The translations under genes were made by a program, and so were the position numbers. Positions 21,644 through 32,612 of a DNA stretch of 49,246 bases are shown piece after piece. This stretch comes from Thiohalophilus sp. GTDB taxonomy: Bacteria > Pseudomonadota > Gammaproteobacteria > UBA6429 > Thiohalophilaceae. Positions within the stretch are counted from its first letter, which is position 1. The number at the start of each line of letters is the position of its first letter. The stretch is from assembly GCF_034522235.1 (NCBI RefSeq), contig NZ_JAXHLN010000002.1, positions 475,001 through 524,246 on the forward strand, read 5' to 3'. Below the pieces are notes generated by a model. It made no database searches, was not told the origin of the DNA, and saw only the letters and a program-made list of their open reading frames with translations.

Positions 21644-21651
21644 CATAAAAT
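21623..21651 (+). promoter_or_regulatory. Strong sigma70 promoter of the rpsL (str-S10-spc-alpha) operon
   Basis: Perfect -35 TTGACA (21623-21628), 17-bp spacer and near-consensus TAAAAT (21646-21651), followed by the GC-rich discriminator CTCGCGCCTC. The start site is expected near 21658, leaving a leader of about 60 nt before rpsL that contains ACAGGTCGG/CCGGCCTGT, a possible short hairpin. Confidence 0.85.
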
Positions 21652-21720
21652 CTCGCGCCTCACGACAGGTCGGTGCGCCGGCCTGTCGTTTATTTTCTGG
21701 ACTAAGAAAGACAAAGACTT

Positions 21721-22095
21721 ATGGCAACCATTAACCAGTTAGTACGTAAGCCGCGCAAACGCCGGCCCCAGAAGAGCAACGTCCCGGCACTGGAAGCGTG
21801 CCCGCAACGTCGCGGGGTCTGTACGCGTGTTTACACCACTACGCCGAAAAAACCGAACTCGGCGTTACGTAAAGTGGCCCGTGTGCGCCTGACCAACGGC
21901 TATGAAGTCGCCAGTTATATCGGCGGTGAAGGCCATAACCTGCAGGAACACTCGGTCGTGCTGATTCGTGGCGGCCGTGTCAAGGATCTGCCGGGTGTGC
22001 GCTATCACACGGTACGTGGTTCGCTGGATACCGCCGGGGTTAAAGACCGTCGGCAGGGCCGTTCGAAATACGGCGCCAAGCGACCCAAATCCTAG
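21721..22095 (+). CDS. rpsL: 30S ribosomal protein S12
   Basis: Decoding-centre protein at the shoulder of the 30S subunit, controlling accuracy. 124 residues, as in E. coli. [21 protein letters not shown] includes K43, a streptomycin-sensitivity residue, and [10 protein letters not shown] includes the Asp that is methylthiolated in E. coli. First gene of the long ribosomal operon, behind its own strong promoter. Confidence 0.98.
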   Translation: MATINQLVRKPRKRRPQKSNVPALEACPQRRGVCTRVYTTTPKKPNSALRKVARVRLTNGYEVASYIGGEGHNLQEHSVVLIRGGRVKDLPGVRYHTVRGSLDTAGVKDRRQGRSKYGAKRPKS

Positions 22096-22151
22096 GTTCA
22101 TTATTAATAGCAGCGAATTGACGCTGAATCACTGACAACGCGGAATAGACG

Positions 22152-22622
22152 ATGGCAAGAAGGCGACAAGCAGAAAAACGGGCAATCCTGCCGGATCCGA
22201 AATACAAATCGGAACTGATTGCCAAGTTTATCAATATGTTAATGCTCGATGGCAAAAAATCCGTGGCCGAAAAAGTCGTGTACGGCGCGCTCGAGACCGT
22301 CTCGGGCAAGACCCGCGCGGACGCGGTCGAGGCGCTGGAAAAAGCCCTGGACAACATCCGGCCGATGGTTGAGGTCAAATCCCGCCGTGTCGGTGGCGCG
22401 ACTTACCAGGTGCCGGTCGAAGTCCGTCCGGCACGGCGCAATGCGCTGGCCATGCGCTGGCTCGTGGAAGCTGCGCGCAAGCGCAGCGAAAAAGGCATGG
22501 GTGCGCGGCTGGCCGGCGAGCTGCTGGAAGCCGGCGAAAATCGCGGCTCGGCCGTGAAAAAACGCGAAGACACCCATCGGATGGCGGAGGCGAACAAGGC
22601 GTTTGCCCACTACCGTTGGTAA
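22152..22622 (+). CDS. rpsG: 30S ribosomal protein S7
   Basis: Primary 16S-binding protein that nucleates the 30S head and contacts E-site tRNA. 156 residues. The basic N-terminus [10 protein letters not shown] and the beta-hairpin region [20 protein letters not shown] are canonical. Lies 56 bp after rpsL, the spacer where in E. coli S7 binds its own mRNA. Confidence 0.98.
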   Translation: MARRRQAEKRAILPDPKYKSELIAKFINMLMLDGKKSVAEKVVYGALETVSGKTRADAVEALEKALDNIRPMVEVKSRRVGGATYQVPVEVRPARRNALAMRWLVEAARKRSEKGMGARLAGELLEAGENRGSAVKKREDTHRMAEANKAFAHYRW

Positions 22623-22643
22623 TTTGATACTGAGTTAAAGAGA

Positions 22644-24740
22644 GTGGCCCGCAAAACACCAATCGATCGTTATCGCAATATCGGCATCATGGCCCATATC
22701 GATGCCGGCAAGACGACGACGACCGAGCGGATCCTGTTCTACACCGGGATTTCGCACAAGATTGGTGAGGTCCATGACGGCGCGGCGGTCATGGACTGGA
22801 TGGAGCAGGAACAGGAGCGCGGCATTACGATTACCTCCGCCGCCACGACCTGCTTCTGGCAGGGCATGGATCAACAGTATCCGCAGCACCGGATCAATAT
22901 TATTGATACCCCGGGGCATGTGGACTTCACCATCGAGGTGGAGCGCTCCTTGCGGGTACTGGATGGCGCCTGTGCCGTGTTTTGCGCGGTCGGCGGGGTA
23001 GAGCCCCAGTCAGAGACAGTCTGGCGCCAGGCGAACAAGTACGAAGTCCCGCGCATGGCCTTCGTCAACAAGATGGACCGCGCCGGCGCCGATTTTCTGC
23101 GCGTGGTCGAACAGATTAAAAAGCGCCTCGGCGCCAATGCGGTGCCGGTTCAGCTGAATATCGGTGCCGAAGAAAATTTCCAGGGTATCGTCGACCTGAT
23201 TCGGATGAAGGCGATTTACTGGAACGAAACTGATTTTGGCGCCACTTACGATCAGCGGGACATCCCCGCTGAATTGCAGGACAAGGCGCAGGCGCTACGC
23301 GAGCAGATGGTGGAAGCTGCCGCCGAAGCGAACGAAGCGTTGATGGAAAGTTATCTCGAAAACGGCGACCTGTCCGCTGACGAGATTAAGCAGGGCCTGC
23401 GGGCCCGCACCCTGGCCAACGAAATTGTGCCGGTGCTGTGCGGCTCGGCGTTCAAGAACAAGGGCGTGCAGGCCATGCTCGATGCGGTGGTTGACTACAT
23501 GCCCTCGCCGATTGAAGTGAAGGCGATCAGGGGCGTGCTGGAAGACGACGTGACCGAGGCGCTGCGCAAGTCGGATGATGACGAGCCGTTTGCCGCGCTG
23601 GCGTTTAAAATCGCCACCGACCCGTTTGTCGGCAGTCTGACGTTTTTCCGGGTCTACTCCGGCGTGGTGAAAGCCGGGGATACGGTTTACAACCCTATCA
23701 AGGGCAAAAAAGAGCGAATTGGGCGACTGGTGCAGATGCACTCCAATTCGCGCGAAGAGCTGAAAGAAGTCCGCGCCGGCGACATTGCCGCCGCTGTCGG
23801 GCTCAAGGATGTTACTACGGGTGAAACCCTGTGTGACCCGAACAAGGTAATCACCCTGGAACGGATGGAGTTCCCCGAGCCGGTTATCTCGGTGGCCATC
23901 GAGCCGAGAACCAAGGCCGACCAGGAAAAGATGGGGATCGCCCTGTCGAAACTGGCCCAGGAAGATCCCTCGTTTCGGGTACATACCGACGAGGAGTCGG
24001 GGCAGACGATCATCTCCGGAATGGGCGAGCTGCATCTGGATATTATCGTCGACCGCCTGAAGCGCGAGTTCAAGGTTGACGCCAATGTCGGCGCGCCGCA
24101 GGTGGCCTACCGCGAGACCCTGCGCAAGAAGGTCGAGCAGGAAGGCAAGTTTGTACGCCAGTCGGGCGGGCGCGGTCAGTTCGGTCACGTCTGGCTGCGG
24201 ATTGAGCCGCAGGAACAGGGCGGCGGTTACGAATTTGTGAACGACATTGTCGGCGGTGTGATTCCCAGGGAATACATCCCGTCGGTTGACAAAGGGATTC
24301 AGGAACAGATGGAAAATGGCGTTATCGGCGGTTTTCCGATGGTGGACGTCAAAGTCACTCTGTTTGACGGCTCCTTCCACGAGGTGGACTCCTCGGAAAT
24401 GGCCTTCAAGATCGCCGGTTCCATGGGGTTCAGAGAAGGCGCCAGAAAGGCAAATCCGGTCTTGCTGGAGCCGATGATGAAAGTGGAAGTCGTGACCCCG
24501 GAAGAGTATATGGGGGACGTCATGGGCGACCTGAACCGCCGTCGCGGGATGGTTCAGGGCATGGAAGACGGCCCGGCCGGCAAGCTGATTCATGCTGAAG
24601 TACCGCTGGCGGAAATGTTCGGTTATGCGACCGACCTGCGCTCCGCGACCCAGGGACGCGCCAGCTACAGCATGGAGTTTGCCAAATACAGTGAAGCGCC
24701 TGCGAGTGTCGCAGAGCAAGTGATTAAGAAAGCATCCTGA
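22644..24740 (+). CDS. fusA: Elongation factor G
   Basis: GTPase that drives tRNA-mRNA translocation and, with RRF, ribosome recycling. 698 residues (E. coli 704). P-loop AHIDAGKTT near residues 17-25, switch [13 protein letters not shown], switch [11 protein letters not shown] and NKMD are intact; domains II-V follow. GTG start at 22644 with SD AAAGAGA. No second fusA-like copy is in the window. Confidence 0.98.
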   Translation: MARKTPIDRYRNIGIMAHIDAGKTTTTERILFYTGISHKIGEVHDGAAVMDWMEQEQERGITITSAATTCFWQGMDQQYPQHRINIIDTPGHVDFTIEVERSLRVLDGACAVFCAVGGVEPQSETVWRQANKYEVPRMAFVNKMDRAGADFLRVVEQIKKRLGANAVPVQLNIGAEENFQGIVDLIRMKAIYWNETDFGATYDQRDIPAELQDKAQALREQMVEAAAEANEALMESYLENGDLSADEIKQGLRARTLANEIVPVLCGSAFKNKGVQAMLDAVVDYMPSPIEVKAIRGVLEDDVTEALRKSDDDEPFAALAFKIATDPFVGSLTFFRVYSGVVKAGDTVYNPIKGKKERIGRLVQMHSNSREELKEVRAGDIAAAVGLKDVTTGETLCDPNKVITLERMEFPEPVISVAIEPRTKADQEKMGIALSKLAQEDPSFRVHTDEESGQTIISGMGELHLDIIVDRLKREFKVDANVGAPQVAYRETLRKKVEQEGKFVRQSGGRGQFGHVWLRIEPQEQGGGYEFVNDIVGGVIPREYIPSVDKGIQEQMENGVIGGFPMVDVKVTLFDGSFHEVDSSEMAFKIAGSMGFREGARKANPVLLEPMMKVEVVTPEEYMGDVMGDLNRRRGMVQGMEDGPAGKLIHAEVPLAEMFGYATDLRSATQGRASYSMEFAKYSEAPASVAEQVIKKAS

Positions 24741-24773
24741 TTCAATACATAAACAGAATTAGAGGGTAAGACG

Positions 24774-25964
24774 GTGTCCAAGGCAAAATTTGAACGTACG
24801 AAGCCGCATGTGAATGTCGGGACCATTGGTCACGTAGACCATGGCAAGACGACCTTGACGGCGGCGATCACCAAGGTAATGGGCGAGAAGTTCGGCGGTG
24901 AAAGCCGGGCGTACGACCAGATTGACAGCGCGCCGGAAGAAAAAGCGCGCGGCATCACCATTGCCACCGCGCACGTGGAATACGAAACCGAGAACCGTCA
25001 CTACGCGCACGTGGACTGCCCGGGCCATGCGGACTATGTGAAGAACATGATCACCGGTGCGGCGCAGATGGACGGGGCGATTCTGGTGGTTTCGGCCGCC
25101 GACGGCCCGATGCCGCAGACCCGCGAGCACATTCTGCTGTCCCGCCAGGTGGGCGTGCCGAGCATTGTTGTTTACCTGAACAAGGCGGACATGGTGGACG
25201 ACGCCGAACTGCTGGAACTGGTGGAAATGGAAGTGCGCGAGCTGCTCTCTTCCTATGACTTCCCCGGCGACGACGTCCCGGTGGTCACCGGTTCCGCGCT
25301 CAAGGCGCTGGAAGGGGACAGCTCCGAAATTGGCGTGCCCTCCATCGAGAAGCTGGTGGCGGAAATGGACGCCTACATTCCGGCGCCGGAACGGGCCATT
25401 GACGGCACCTTCCTGATGCCGATCGAAGACGTGTTCTCCATCTCCGGTCGCGGCACCGTGGTGACCGGGCGTATCGAGCGCGGGATTGTCAAAGTGGGTG
25501 AAGACGTGGAAATCGTCGGCATGAAAGACACCGCCAAGACCACTGTCACCGGCGTGGAAATGTTCCGCAAGCTGCTGGACCAGGGTCAGGCGGGGGACAA
25601 CGTGGGCGTGCTGCTGCGCGGCACCAAGCGTGACGACGTCGAGCGCGGCCAGGTCCTGTGCAAGCCGGGCTCCATCAAGCCGCACACCAGGTTCGAGTGC
25701 GAAGTGTACGTTCTGTCCAAGGACGAAGGCGGGCGTCACACCCCGTTTTTCAACGGCTATCGGCCGCAGTTTTATTTCCGGACTACCGACGTGACCGGTG
25801 CCTGTGACCTGCCCGAAGGGGTGGAAATGGTCATGCCGGGGGACAACGTGCAGATGACCGTGAGCCTGATTGCCCCGATTGCGATGGAAGAAGGCCTGCG
25901 CTTTGCGATTCGCGAAGGCGGTCGGACCGTCGGCGCCGGTGTCGTATCGAAGATTATTGAGTAA
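24774..25964 (+). CDS. tuf: Elongation factor Tu, copy 2 (str-operon)
   Basis: Same 396-residue protein as copy 1 and nearly the same DNA, in direct orientation 16,682 bp downstream. The observed differences are silent: 25784 (T for C), 25943 (C for G) and 25961 (G for A). GTG start; the SD GAGGG differs from that of copy 1, because similarity stops shortly before the start codon. It follows fusA by 33 bp and precedes rpsJ by 6 bp. Near identity of the copies fits gene conversion. Confidence 0.98.
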   Translation: MSKAKFERTKPHVNVGTIGHVDHGKTTLTAAITKVMGEKFGGESRAYDQIDSAPEEKARGITIATAHVEYETENRHYAHVDCPGHADYVKNMITGAAQMDGAILVVSAADGPMPQTREHILLSRQVGVPSIVVYLNKADMVDDAELLELVEMEVRELLSSYDFPGDDVPVVTGSALKALEGDSSEIGVPSIEKLVAEMDAYIPAPERAIDGTFLMPIEDVFSISGRGTVVTGRIERGIVKVGEDVEIVGMKDTAKTTVTGVEMFRKLLDQGQAGDNVGVLLRGTKRDDVERGQVLCKPGSIKPHTRFECEVYVLSKDEGGRHTPFFNGYRPQFYFRTTDVTGACDLPEGVEMVMPGDNVQMTVSLIAPIAMEEGLRFAIREGGRTVGAGVVSKIIE

Positions 25965-25970
25965 ACATAT

Positions 25971-26288
25971 ATGGCAGCCAAGAACCAGAACATTCGCATC
26001 CGTCTCAAGGCTTTTGATCATCGTCTGATCGATCAATCCGCCCGCGAGATTGTTGAAACGGCCAAGCGTACCGGTGCCCATGTTAAAGGCCCGATTCCGC
26101 TGCCGACGAAAAAGGAACATTACACGATCCTGATTTCGCCGCACGTCAACAAGGATGCGCGTGACCAGTATGAACTGCGTACACATAAGCGTCTGATGGA
26201 TATCGTGGATCCGACGGACAAGACCGTGGACGCCCTGATGAAGCTGGATCTCGCCGCGGGCGTGGATGTTCAGATTCAGTTGAACTAA
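25971..26288 (+). CDS. rpsJ: 30S ribosomal protein S10
   Basis: 30S head protein that also acts as NusE, binding NusB and NusG in antitermination and transcription-translation coupling. 105 residues (E. coli 103) with [16 protein letters not shown] at the start. Only 6 bp separate it from the tuf stop, so the long L4-regulated leader found before rpsJ in E. coli is absent. Confidence 0.97.
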   Translation: MAAKNQNIRIRLKAFDHRLIDQSAREIVETAKRTGAHVKGPIPLPTKKEHYTILISPHVNKDARDQYELRTHKRLMDIVDPTDKTVDALMKLDLAAGVDVQIQLN

Positions 26289-26314
26289 CCGGATTGCTGA
26301 GTGGAGCACGACAA

Positions 26315-26956
26315 ATGACTATTGGTGTAGTTGGGCGCAAGGTGGGAATGACCCGGATCTTTACAGATGACGGCGTATCGACGCCGGTGACTGTGATCGC
26401 GGTTGAACCCAACCGGATTTCCCAGCTGAAAACAGTTGACGCGGACGGTTATCGCGCCGTTCAGGTGACCACCGGCAAACGTAAAGCCGGCCGTGTCACC
26501 AAGCCCCAGGCCGGGCATTTTGCCAGGGCCGGTGTCGAAGCGGGCCGTGACGTGTGGGAATTCCGCCTGGCGGACGGCGAAGGCGAGGATTTCTCGCTCG
26601 CCGGTGAAATCAAGGTGGATATGTTCGAAGCCGGACAAAAAGTTGACGTAAGAGGCACCAGTATAGGTAAAGGTTTTGCCGGTGCGGTCAAACGTCACCA
26701 TTTCCACACCCAGGACGCGACCCATGGCAACTCGCTGGCGCATCGTGCCCCGGGTTCTATCGGCCAGTGTCAGACGCCGGGCCGGGTGCTGAAAGGCAAG
26801 CGCATGGCCGGCCAGATGGGTAACAAAAACCGTACCACCCAGAATCTGGAAGTGGTCAAGGTCGACAACGATCGCAATCTGCTGCTGGTCAAGGGTGCTG
26901 TACCCGGATCCAAGGGCGGCAGTGTCATCGTACGCCCCGCGGTCAAGGCAGGTTAA
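26315..26956 (+). CDS. rplC: 50S ribosomal protein L3
   Basis: Early assembly protein reaching the peptidyl-transferase centre. 213 residues from ATG 26315 (E. coli 209). This start gives [20 protein letters not shown], matching the family, and GTGGAG precedes it; an in-frame upstream ATG at 26294 adds seven unrelated residues. The central loop with the Gln methylated in E. coli lies in [12 protein letters not shown] region; [13 protein letters not shown] is conserved. Confidence 0.95.
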   Translation: MTIGVVGRKVGMTRIFTDDGVSTPVTVIAVEPNRISQLKTVDADGYRAVQVTTGKRKAGRVTKPQAGHFARAGVEAGRDVWEFRLADGEGEDFSLAGEIKVDMFEAGQKVDVRGTSIGKGFAGAVKRHHFHTQDATHGNSLAHRAPGSIGQCQTPGRVLKGKRMAGQMGNKNRTTQNLEVVKVDNDRNLLLVKGAVPGSKGGSVIVRPAVKAG

Positions 26957-26969
26957 GAGGACGCAGACG

Positions 26970-27590
26970 ATGGAATTAGGTTTAACAACAGCCACAGGCA
27001 AGGCCTCCAAGAAATCCGTCGAGGTTTCAGATGCCGTGTTCGGTGCTGACTTTAACGAAACCCTGGTGCATCAGGCCGTGACCGCCTATCTGGTGGGTGG
27101 CCGTGCCGGGACGCGTGCGCACAAAAACCGCGCCGATGTCAGTGGTGGTGGTCGCAAGCCGTGGCGTCAGAAAGGCACCGGTCGCGCTCGTGCCGGGACC
27201 ATTCGCAGTCCGATCTGGACAGGCGGTGGCAAGACGTTTGCCGCCAAGCCCCGGGACTGGTCGCAGAAGCTGAACCGCAAGATGTACCGCGCTGCAATGC
27301 GTTCCATCCTGTCGGAACTGGTTCGCCAGGAGCGCCTGGTGGTCATCGACGATCTCAAGCTGGATGCGCCGAAGACCAAAGAGCTGGTGGAAAAACTCGC
27401 CGGCCTGGGTATGGACAATGTGATGATTGTGACCCACGAAATTGACGATGCGCTGTTCAAGTCGGCCCGTAATCTGTACAAGGTCGGCCTGTGTGAAGTC
27501 GGCTATGTCGATCCGGTCAATCTGGTGGGCCATGACAAAGTGTTAATGACCGCTGCCGCCGTTGAAAAGCTTCAGGAGGTGCTGGCATGA
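26970..27590 (+). CDS. rplD: 50S ribosomal protein L4
   Basis: Lines the exit tunnel; in E. coli also represses the S10 operon by acting on its leader, a leader missing here. 206 residues from ATG 26970 (E. coli 201), preceded by AGAGG; the longer frame from 26895 overlaps rplC and is rejected. The tunnel loop [17 protein letters not shown] is present. Its stop overlaps the rplW start by 4 bp. Confidence 0.95.
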   Translation: MELGLTTATGKASKKSVEVSDAVFGADFNETLVHQAVTAYLVGGRAGTRAHKNRADVSGGGRKPWRQKGTGRARAGTIRSPIWTGGGKTFAAKPRDWSQKLNRKMYRAAMRSILSELVRQERLVVIDDLKLDAPKTKELVEKLAGLGMDNVMIVTHEIDDALFKSARNLYKVGLCEVGYVDPVNLVGHDKVLMTAAAVEKLQEVLA

Positions 27591-27883
27591 ATCAGGAACG
27601 TTTGATGAACGTGTTGCTGCAGCCGCACATCTCCGAAAAAAGCACCCTCCTGGCGGATAGCGCCAATCAGGTGGTCTTCAAGGTTGTACCCAGTGCGACC
27701 CGGGTTGAAGTTAAAAAGGCGGTTGAACTGCTGTTTAACGTCGAAGTAGAAGGTGTTCAGGTGGCAAACGTGAAAGGTAAGACCAAGCGTACTTCGTTTG
27801 GCACCGGCCGCCGCAAAGACTGGAAAAAAGCTTATGTGCGCATTAAAGCCGGTCAGGACATCAACTTTATGGGCACTGAGTAA
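27587..27883 (+). CDS. rplW: 50S ribosomal protein L23
   Basis: Located at the exit of the peptide tunnel; docking site for trigger factor and SRP. 98 residues (E. coli 100). [11 protein letters not shown] near the N-terminus is the family signature. ATGA overlap with rplD implies translational coupling. Confidence 0.97.
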   Translation: MNQERLMNVLLQPHISEKSTLLADSANQVVFKVVPSATRVEVKKAVELLFNVEVEGVQVANVKGKTKRTSFGTGRRKDWKKAYVRIKAGQDINFMGTE

Positions 27884-27900
27884 GGTTTAAGGAATTAAAA

Positions 27901-28731
27901 ATGGCGATTGTAAAGTCAAAACCGACATCCGCTGGGCGCCGCTTTGTCGTCAAGGTCGTTACCGACGATCTTTACAAGGGCAAACCGCATGCGCCGTTGC
28001 TGGAAAAGCAGTCCCGCACTGGTGGTCGTAACAACCAGGGCCGGATTACTACACGCCACAAGGGTGGTGGTCACAAGCAGCATTATCGCCTGATCGACTT
28101 CAAGCGTAACAAGGATGGCGTCGATGCAACCGTCGAGCGGATCGAGTATGATCCCAACCGCAGCGCGCGTATCGCGCTGGTCCTTTATAAAGACGGTGAG
28201 CGTCGCTATATCCTGGCGCCCAAGGGTGTTAAAGCGGGTGATACCGTAGTTTCCGGTACCAGTGCCCAGATCAAGGCGGGCAACTGCATGCCGCTGCGTA
28301 ACATCCCGGTGGGAACTACTGTTCACGCCGTTGAAATGAAACCCGGCAAAGGCGCCCAGTTGGCCCGCAGCGCCGGTGCTTCCGTGCAGTTGGTTGCGCG
28401 CGAAGGCGATTACGCCACGATTCGCCTGCGCTCGAGCGAAATGCGTCGCGTGCATGCAGATTGCCGCGCCACCATTGGTGAAGTGAGCAACAGTGAACAC
28501 AGCCTGCGTAAACTCGGCAAGGCCGGCGCCAAGCGCTGGCGGGGTGTGCGTCCCACCGTTCGCGGTGTGGTTATGAACCCGGTCGATCATCCGCACGGCG
28601 GTGGTGAGGGCCGTACCTCCGGCGGCCGTCACCCGGTCACCCCCTGGGGTGTGCCGACCAAGGGTTACAAGACCCGGAGTAACAAGAGTACGGATAAGAT
28701 GATCGTCCGTCGTCGTCGTATCAAGAAATAA
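27901..28731 (+). CDS. rplB: 50S ribosomal protein L2
   Basis: Needed for subunit association and peptidyl-transferase assembly. 276 residues (E. coli 273). The conserved C-terminal [17 protein letters not shown] contains the functionally important histidine. RNA-binding OB and SH3-like domains precede it. Follows rplW by 17 bp. Confidence 0.98.
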   Translation: MAIVKSKPTSAGRRFVVKVVTDDLYKGKPHAPLLEKQSRTGGRNNQGRITTRHKGGGHKQHYRLIDFKRNKDGVDATVERIEYDPNRSARIALVLYKDGERRYILAPKGVKAGDTVVSGTSAQIKAGNCMPLRNIPVGTTVHAVEMKPGKGAQLARSAGASVQLVAREGDYATIRLRSSEMRRVHADCRATIGEVSNSEHSLRKLGKAGAKRWRGVRPTVRGVVMNPVDHPHGGGEGRTSGGRHPVTPWGVPTKGYKTRSNKSTDKMIVRRRRIKK

Positions 28732-28752
28732 CCGATAGAGAGAGCTAGCACA

Positions 28753-29025
28753 GTGCCACGTTCTATCAGAAAAGGTCCATTCGTTGATTTGCATCTTGTT
28801 AAAAAGATCGATCAGGCAGTGGAAACAAACAGCAAGAAACCCATCAAGACCTGGTCGCGTCGTTCCATGGTGTTGCCGGAAATGGTGGGTTTGACAATCG
28901 CTGTACATAATGGTCGCCAGCATGTGCCCGTCCTTGTTTCTGAAAACATGGTCGGTCACAAACTGGGCGAATTCGCGCCGACGCGGACCTTCAAGGGTCA
29001 CGTGGCTGACAAGAAAGCCAGGTAA
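28753..29025 (+). CDS. rpsS: 30S ribosomal protein S19
   Basis: 30S head protein contacting S13 and the A-site finger of 23S. 90 residues (E. coli 92). [11 protein letters not shown] start and [16 protein letters not shown] are canonical. Uses a GTG start at 28753 after GAGAGA. Confidence 0.97.
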   Translation: MPRSIRKGPFVDLHLVKKIDQAVETNSKKPIKTWSRRSMVLPEMVGLTIAVHNGRQHVPVLVSENMVGHKLGEFAPTRTFKGHVADKKAR

Positions 29026-29038
29026 GAGGTTTTAGAAA

Positions 29039-29371
29039 ATGGAAACCGCTGCAAAATTACGCTATGCACGCATTTCGCCGCAGAAGTGTCGCCTGGTGGC
29101 TGATCAGGTCCGGGGACTTCCGGTCGAGCGCGCATTGCAGGCCCTGACTTTCAGTTCCAAAAAATCCGCCAGTATCGTGAAAAAAGTGCTGGAATCCGCG
29201 ATTGCCAATGCGGAGCACAATGACGGCGCGGATATCGATGAGCTGAAGGTTACAAAGATCACTGTTGATGAAGGTCCGACCTACAAGCGCTGGGAAGCAC
29301 GTGCCAAGGGCCAGGCCAACCATATTTTTAAACGCACCAGTCACATCTGTGTGACTGTGGCAGAAAAGTAA
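29039..29371 (+). CDS. rplV: 50S ribosomal protein L22
   Basis: Contacts all six 23S domains and its beta-hairpin lines the tunnel constriction. 110 residues, as in E. coli. The hairpin tip [17 protein letters not shown] is intact, without the deletion linked to macrolide resistance. Confidence 0.97.
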   Translation: METAAKLRYARISPQKCRLVADQVRGLPVERALQALTFSSKKSASIVKKVLESAIANAEHNDGADIDELKVTKITVDEGPTYKRWEARAKGQANHIFKRTSHICVTVAEK

Positions 29372-29382
29372 GAGAGAAGCTG

Positions 29383-30060
29383 ATGGGTCAGAAAGTACAT
29401 CCTACAGGCATTCGTCTTGGTATCGTCAAGGACTGGACGTCTAAATGGTATGCCGATAACAAGAATTATGCTAATTACCTGAATCAGGATCTCGTTGTTC
29501 GTGATTTTCTCAAACAGCGCCTGAAACAGGCTTCTGTCAGCCGGATTCAGATTGAACGGACCCAGGGCAGCGCAAATATCACTATTAACACTGCGCGCCC
29601 CGGTCTGGTTATCGGAAAAAAAGGTGAAGATATCGAGCGTCTGCGTAACGAAGTGACCCAAATGATGGGTCTGCCGGCAGTGCACATTAATATTGAAGAA
29701 GTGCGCAAGCCGGAACTGGATGCCCAGCTGGTTGCCGAGAGCGTGGCCCAACAGCTTGAGCGCCGCATCATGTTCCGCCGTGCCATGAAGCGTGCGGTAC
29801 AGAACACCATGCGTCTGGGTGCCCAGGGCATCAAGATCAACGTTGCGGGCCGCCTGAACGGCGCCGAAATCGCACGTACTGAGTGGTACCGCGAAGGACG
29901 TGTACCTTTGCATACCCTGCGGGCAGACATCGACTACGGTCTGGCCGAAGCGCAAACCACTTACGGCATCATCGGTGTCAAGGTCTGGATCTTCAAGGGT
30001 GAGATCATCGGGCATTACGCTGACAGTGAATCCGAAGCTGCAAAATCGGCAGCGGGTTGA
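29383..30060 (+). CDS. rpsC: 30S ribosomal protein S3
   Basis: Forms part of the mRNA entry channel and helicase. 225 residues (E. coli 233). [14 protein letters not shown] start, KH domain with [14 protein letters not shown] (GxxG loop GKKG), and the C-terminal domain with [11 protein letters not shown]. Confidence 0.98.
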   Translation: MGQKVHPTGIRLGIVKDWTSKWYADNKNYANYLNQDLVVRDFLKQRLKQASVSRIQIERTQGSANITINTARPGLVIGKKGEDIERLRNEVTQMMGLPAVHINIEEVRKPELDAQLVAESVAQQLERRIMFRRAMKRAVQNTMRLGAQGIKINVAGRLNGAEIARTEWYREGRVPLHTLRADIDYGLAEAQTTYGIIGVKVWIFKGEIIGHYADSESEAAKSAAG

Positions 30061-30077
30061 GATTGGGAGTTTGAAGC

Positions 30078-30491
30078 ATGCTGCAGCCGAAACGGACAAA
30101 ATTTCGTAAACAACAGAAAGGCCGTAACCGCGGACTTGCTCAACGTGGTAGCAAGGTCAGCTTTGGTGAGTACGGTCTGAAAGCCACCGGCCGTGGCCGG
30201 ATTACGGCCCGCCAGATTGAGGCGGCTCGTCGTGCCATGAACCGCTATATCAAGCGTGGCGGCAAGATCTGGATTCGTATTTTCCCGGACAAGCCGATTA
30301 CCCAGAAGCCGCTGGAAGTTCGTCAGGGTAAAGGTAAAGGTAATGTTGAATACTGGGTGGCCCAGATTCAGCCGGGACGTATGTTGTATGAAATGGAAGG
30401 TGTTTCAGAAGAAGTGGCGCGTGAAGCGTTCCGCCTCGCTGCGGCCAAGCTTCCGATCACCACCACATTTGTAACGCGGACGGTACTGTAA
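30078..30491 (+). CDS. rplP: 50S ribosomal protein L16
   Basis: Late assembly protein near the A-site tRNA elbow. 137 residues (E. coli 136). [19 protein letters not shown] start and [18 protein letters not shown], the tip containing the Arg hydroxylated in E. coli. Stop overlaps the rpmC start by 1 bp (TAATG). Confidence 0.97.
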   Translation: MLQPKRTKFRKQQKGRNRGLAQRGSKVSFGEYGLKATGRGRITARQIEAARRAMNRYIKRGGKIWIRIFPDKPITQKPLEVRQGKGKGNVEYWVAQIQPGRMLYEMEGVSEEVAREAFRLAAAKLPITTTFVTRTVL

Positions 30492-30685
30492 TGAAAGCTA
30501 GCGAATTGCGTGAAAAGAATATTGAAGATCTGAATAAAGAGCTTCTGGAGCTGACGCGCGAAAAGTTTAATCTTCGCATACAGACGGCGACCGGTCAGAT
30601 GAATCGTACTCATCAGTTAAAGGCTGTTCGTCGCAATATCGCGCGCGTTAAAACCATCCTGAATGAGAAAGCAGGTAAGGCATAA
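30491..30685 (+). CDS. rpmC: 50S ribosomal protein L29
   Basis: Small helical protein beside the tunnel exit, next to L23. 64 residues. [10 protein letters not shown] start and [12 protein letters not shown] are typical. Overlaps both neighbours by 1 bp through TAATG junctions, implying coupled translation of rplP-rpmC-rpsQ. Confidence 0.96.
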   Translation: MKASELREKNIEDLNKELLELTREKFNLRIQTATGQMNRTHQLKAVRRNIARVKTILNEKAGKA

Positions 30686-30945
30686 TGAGTGAATCAGTAA
30701 AACGCACCGTAACCGGGCGGGTTGTCAGTAACAAAATGGACAAGTCCATTACCGTGTTGGTCGAACGTCGAGTGAAGCATCCAATGTATGGAAAATTCAT
30801 CAAGCGTTCCACCAAGTTGCACGCTCATGACGCCAATAACGAGTGTAATGAAGGCGATATCGTTATCATTACCTCCTGTCGTCCGCTGTCCAAGACAAAA
30901 ACCTGGGCACTGGAATCGATTGTTGAACGGGCCGCGATTATTTAA
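30685..30945 (+). CDS. rpsQ: 30S ribosomal protein S17
   Basis: OB-fold early assembly protein on 16S helices 7 and 11. 86 residues (E. coli 84). [20 protein letters not shown] and [12 protein letters not shown] are family signatures. Confidence 0.97.
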   Translation: MSESVKRTVTGRVVSNKMDKSITVLVERRVKHPMYGKFIKRSTKLHAHDANNECNEGDIVIITSCRPLSKTKTWALESIVERAAII

Positions 30946-30982
30946 GGCCTGAATTGAATAGAGTTTAGCGGAGTCGCTCAAG

Positions 30983-31351
30983 ATGATTCAGATGCAAACC
31001 ATGCTCGACATCGCCGATAATAGCGGTGCTCGTCGCGTACAATGTATTAAAGTGCTCGGTGGTTCCAAGCGCCGTTACGCCGGTGTTGGCGACATTATCA
31101 AGGTGAGCATCAAAGAAGCGATCCCGCGTGGTCGTGTTAAAAAAGGCGAAGTTTTCAATGCTGTAGTCGTACGTACCCGTAAAGGTGTGCGTCGTCCTGA
31201 CGGTTCGCTGATTCGCTTTGATAGCAATGCAGCCGTATTACTGAATACCCAGCTACAGCCGGTCGGTACCCGTATTTTTGGTCCGGTTACCCGTGAACTG
31301 CGTACAGAAAAGTTCATGAAGATCATTTCACTGGCACCTGAAGTACTGTAA
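30983..31351 (+). CDS. rplN: 50S ribosomal protein L14
   Basis: Interface protein forming intersubunit bridges; binding site of RsfS. 122 residues. [19 protein letters not shown] start and the SLAPEVL end match E. coli closely. It would start the spc operon, but no promoter is evident in the 37-bp spacer, so it seems to be read through. Confidence 0.97.
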   Translation: MIQMQTMLDIADNSGARRVQCIKVLGGSKRRYAGVGDIIKVSIKEAIPRGRVKKGEVFNAVVVRTRKGVRRPDGSLIRFDSNAAVLLNTQLQPVGTRIFGPVTRELRTEKFMKIISLAPEVL

Positions 31352-31367
31352 GGCAGAGAGTAAAGCC

Positions 31368-31688
31368 ATGAACAAGATTCGAAAAGGTGATGAAATTATT
31401 GTCATCACAGGCAAAGACAAAGGCAAGCGTGGCACCGTTTCACGTGTGATGATGGATGAAGACAGTATTCTTGTCGACAACATCAATGTCGTCAAAAAAC
31501 ATCAGAAACCGAATCCCGCTGCCGGTGCTGCAGGCGGTATTGTGGAAATGGAAAAGCCATTGGATATTTCCAATGTGGCTCTCTATAACCCGGTAACCGG
31601 CAAAGCTGACCGGGTCGGATTCAAGACCCTCGAAGATGGTCGCAAGGTCCGTTACTTTAAATCCAATGGCGAAGTTTTAGACGCTTAA
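31368..31688 (+). CDS. rplX: 50S ribosomal protein L24
   Basis: Assembly initiator protein of the 50S subunit. 106 residues (E. coli 104). N-terminal KOW motif with [21 protein letters not shown] in the first 27 residues. Follows rplN by 16 bp. Confidence 0.97.
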   Translation: MNKIRKGDEIIVITGKDKGKRGTVSRVMMDEDSILVDNINVVKKHQKPNPAAGAAGGIVEMEKPLDISNVALYNPVTGKADRVGFKTLEDGRKVRYFKSNGEVLDA

Positions 31689-31705
31689 TCGTTTAGGTTG
31701 CAACA

Positions 31706-32251
31706 ATGGCAAGATTGCAGGATTTTTACCGAGAAACTGTTGTTTCCAGTCTGAAAGATCAGTTTGGTTACAAGAGCGTGATGGAAGTACCCAAGATCAC
31801 CAAGATTACACTTAATATGGGTGTGGGCGAAGCTATTGGTGACAAGAAGATTCTGGAAAATGCGGTAGCCGATATGACCAGGATTTGCGGTCAGAAGCCT
31901 ATCGTGAACAACGCACGAAAGTCCGTTGCCGGTTTCAAGGTGCGCGAAGGTTTCCCGATTGGGTGCAAGGTCACGCTGCGCAGTGAACGCATGTATGAGT
32001 TTCTGGATCGACTGATTAATATTGCGATCCCGCGTGTTCGCGACTTCCGTGGTCTGAATGCGAAATCGTTCGATGGTCGTGGAAATTACAGCATGGGCGT
32101 TCGTGAGCAGATCATTTTCCCGGAAATCGAGTATGACAAGATCGACGCGATTCGGGGGATGGATATTACTATCACCACGACTGCTAAATCCGATGAGGAA
32201 GGGCGCGCGCTACTGGCGGCGTTTAACTTTCCGCTGAAAGGCCAAGGGTAG
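31706..32251 (+). CDS. rplE: 50S ribosomal protein L5
   Basis: Binds 5S rRNA and contacts P-site tRNA. 181 residues (E. coli 179). [15 protein letters not shown] and [18 protein letters not shown] are conserved. In E. coli S8 represses the spc operon by binding at the start of this gene; I did not identify that structure here. Confidence 0.97.
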   Translation: MARLQDFYRETVVSSLKDQFGYKSVMEVPKITKITLNMGVGEAIGDKKILENAVADMTRICGQKPIVNNARKSVAGFKVREGFPIGCKVTLRSERMYEFLDRLINIAIPRVRDFRGLNAKSFDGRGNYSMGVREQIIFPEIEYDKIDAIRGMDITITTTAKSDEEGRALLAAFNFPLKGQG

Positions 32252-32260
32252 GAGAAGAAC

Positions 32261-32566
32261 ATGGCAAAAGTTTCCATGGTTGAGCGCGAAGCCAAGCGTA
32301 TCAAGACAGTTAAAAAATACGCCGATAAACGCGCGGCATTAAAAGCCAGGGTCAAGGATCCGAGTCTCTCGATTGAAGAGCGGATGGAAGCCCAGCATCA
32401 GCTGCAGAAATTGCCGCGCGATGCCAGCCCGGCCCGTTTGCAGCGTCGCTGCCGGATTACCGGTCGCCCGCATGCTGTGTATCGTAAGTTCGGGCTGTGC
32501 CGTAACAAACTGCGTCAGCACACCATGCAGGGTGACGTGCCTGGTCTGCGCAAGGGTAGTTGGTAA
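32261..32566 (+). CDS. rpsN: 30S ribosomal protein S14 (zinc-independent form)
   Basis: 30S head protein. 101 residues, the long form lacking the CxxC...CxxC zinc ribbon. [13 protein letters not shown] start, [20 protein letters not shown] and GLRKGSW end. A zinc-free S14 contrasts with the zinc-type S4 encoded downstream. Confidence 0.97.
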   Translation: MAKVSMVEREAKRIKTVKKYADKRAALKARVKDPSLSIEERMEAQHQLQKLPRDASPARLQRRCRITGRPHAVYRKFGLCRNKLRQHTMQGDVPGLRKGSW

Positions 32567-32612
32567 CAGATTAGGCTGATGGCAAGAGCTGAGAGCCTGG
32601 AGAAATAACGAA

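Noticed and set aside
24759-26309. Long antisense open frame of 516 codons over tuf copy 2 (and its 459-codon counterpart over copy 1)
   Set aside because: It mirrors the codon pattern of the tuf gene on the other strand; its His-rich translation is typical of antisense shadows and no SD or family signal is present.
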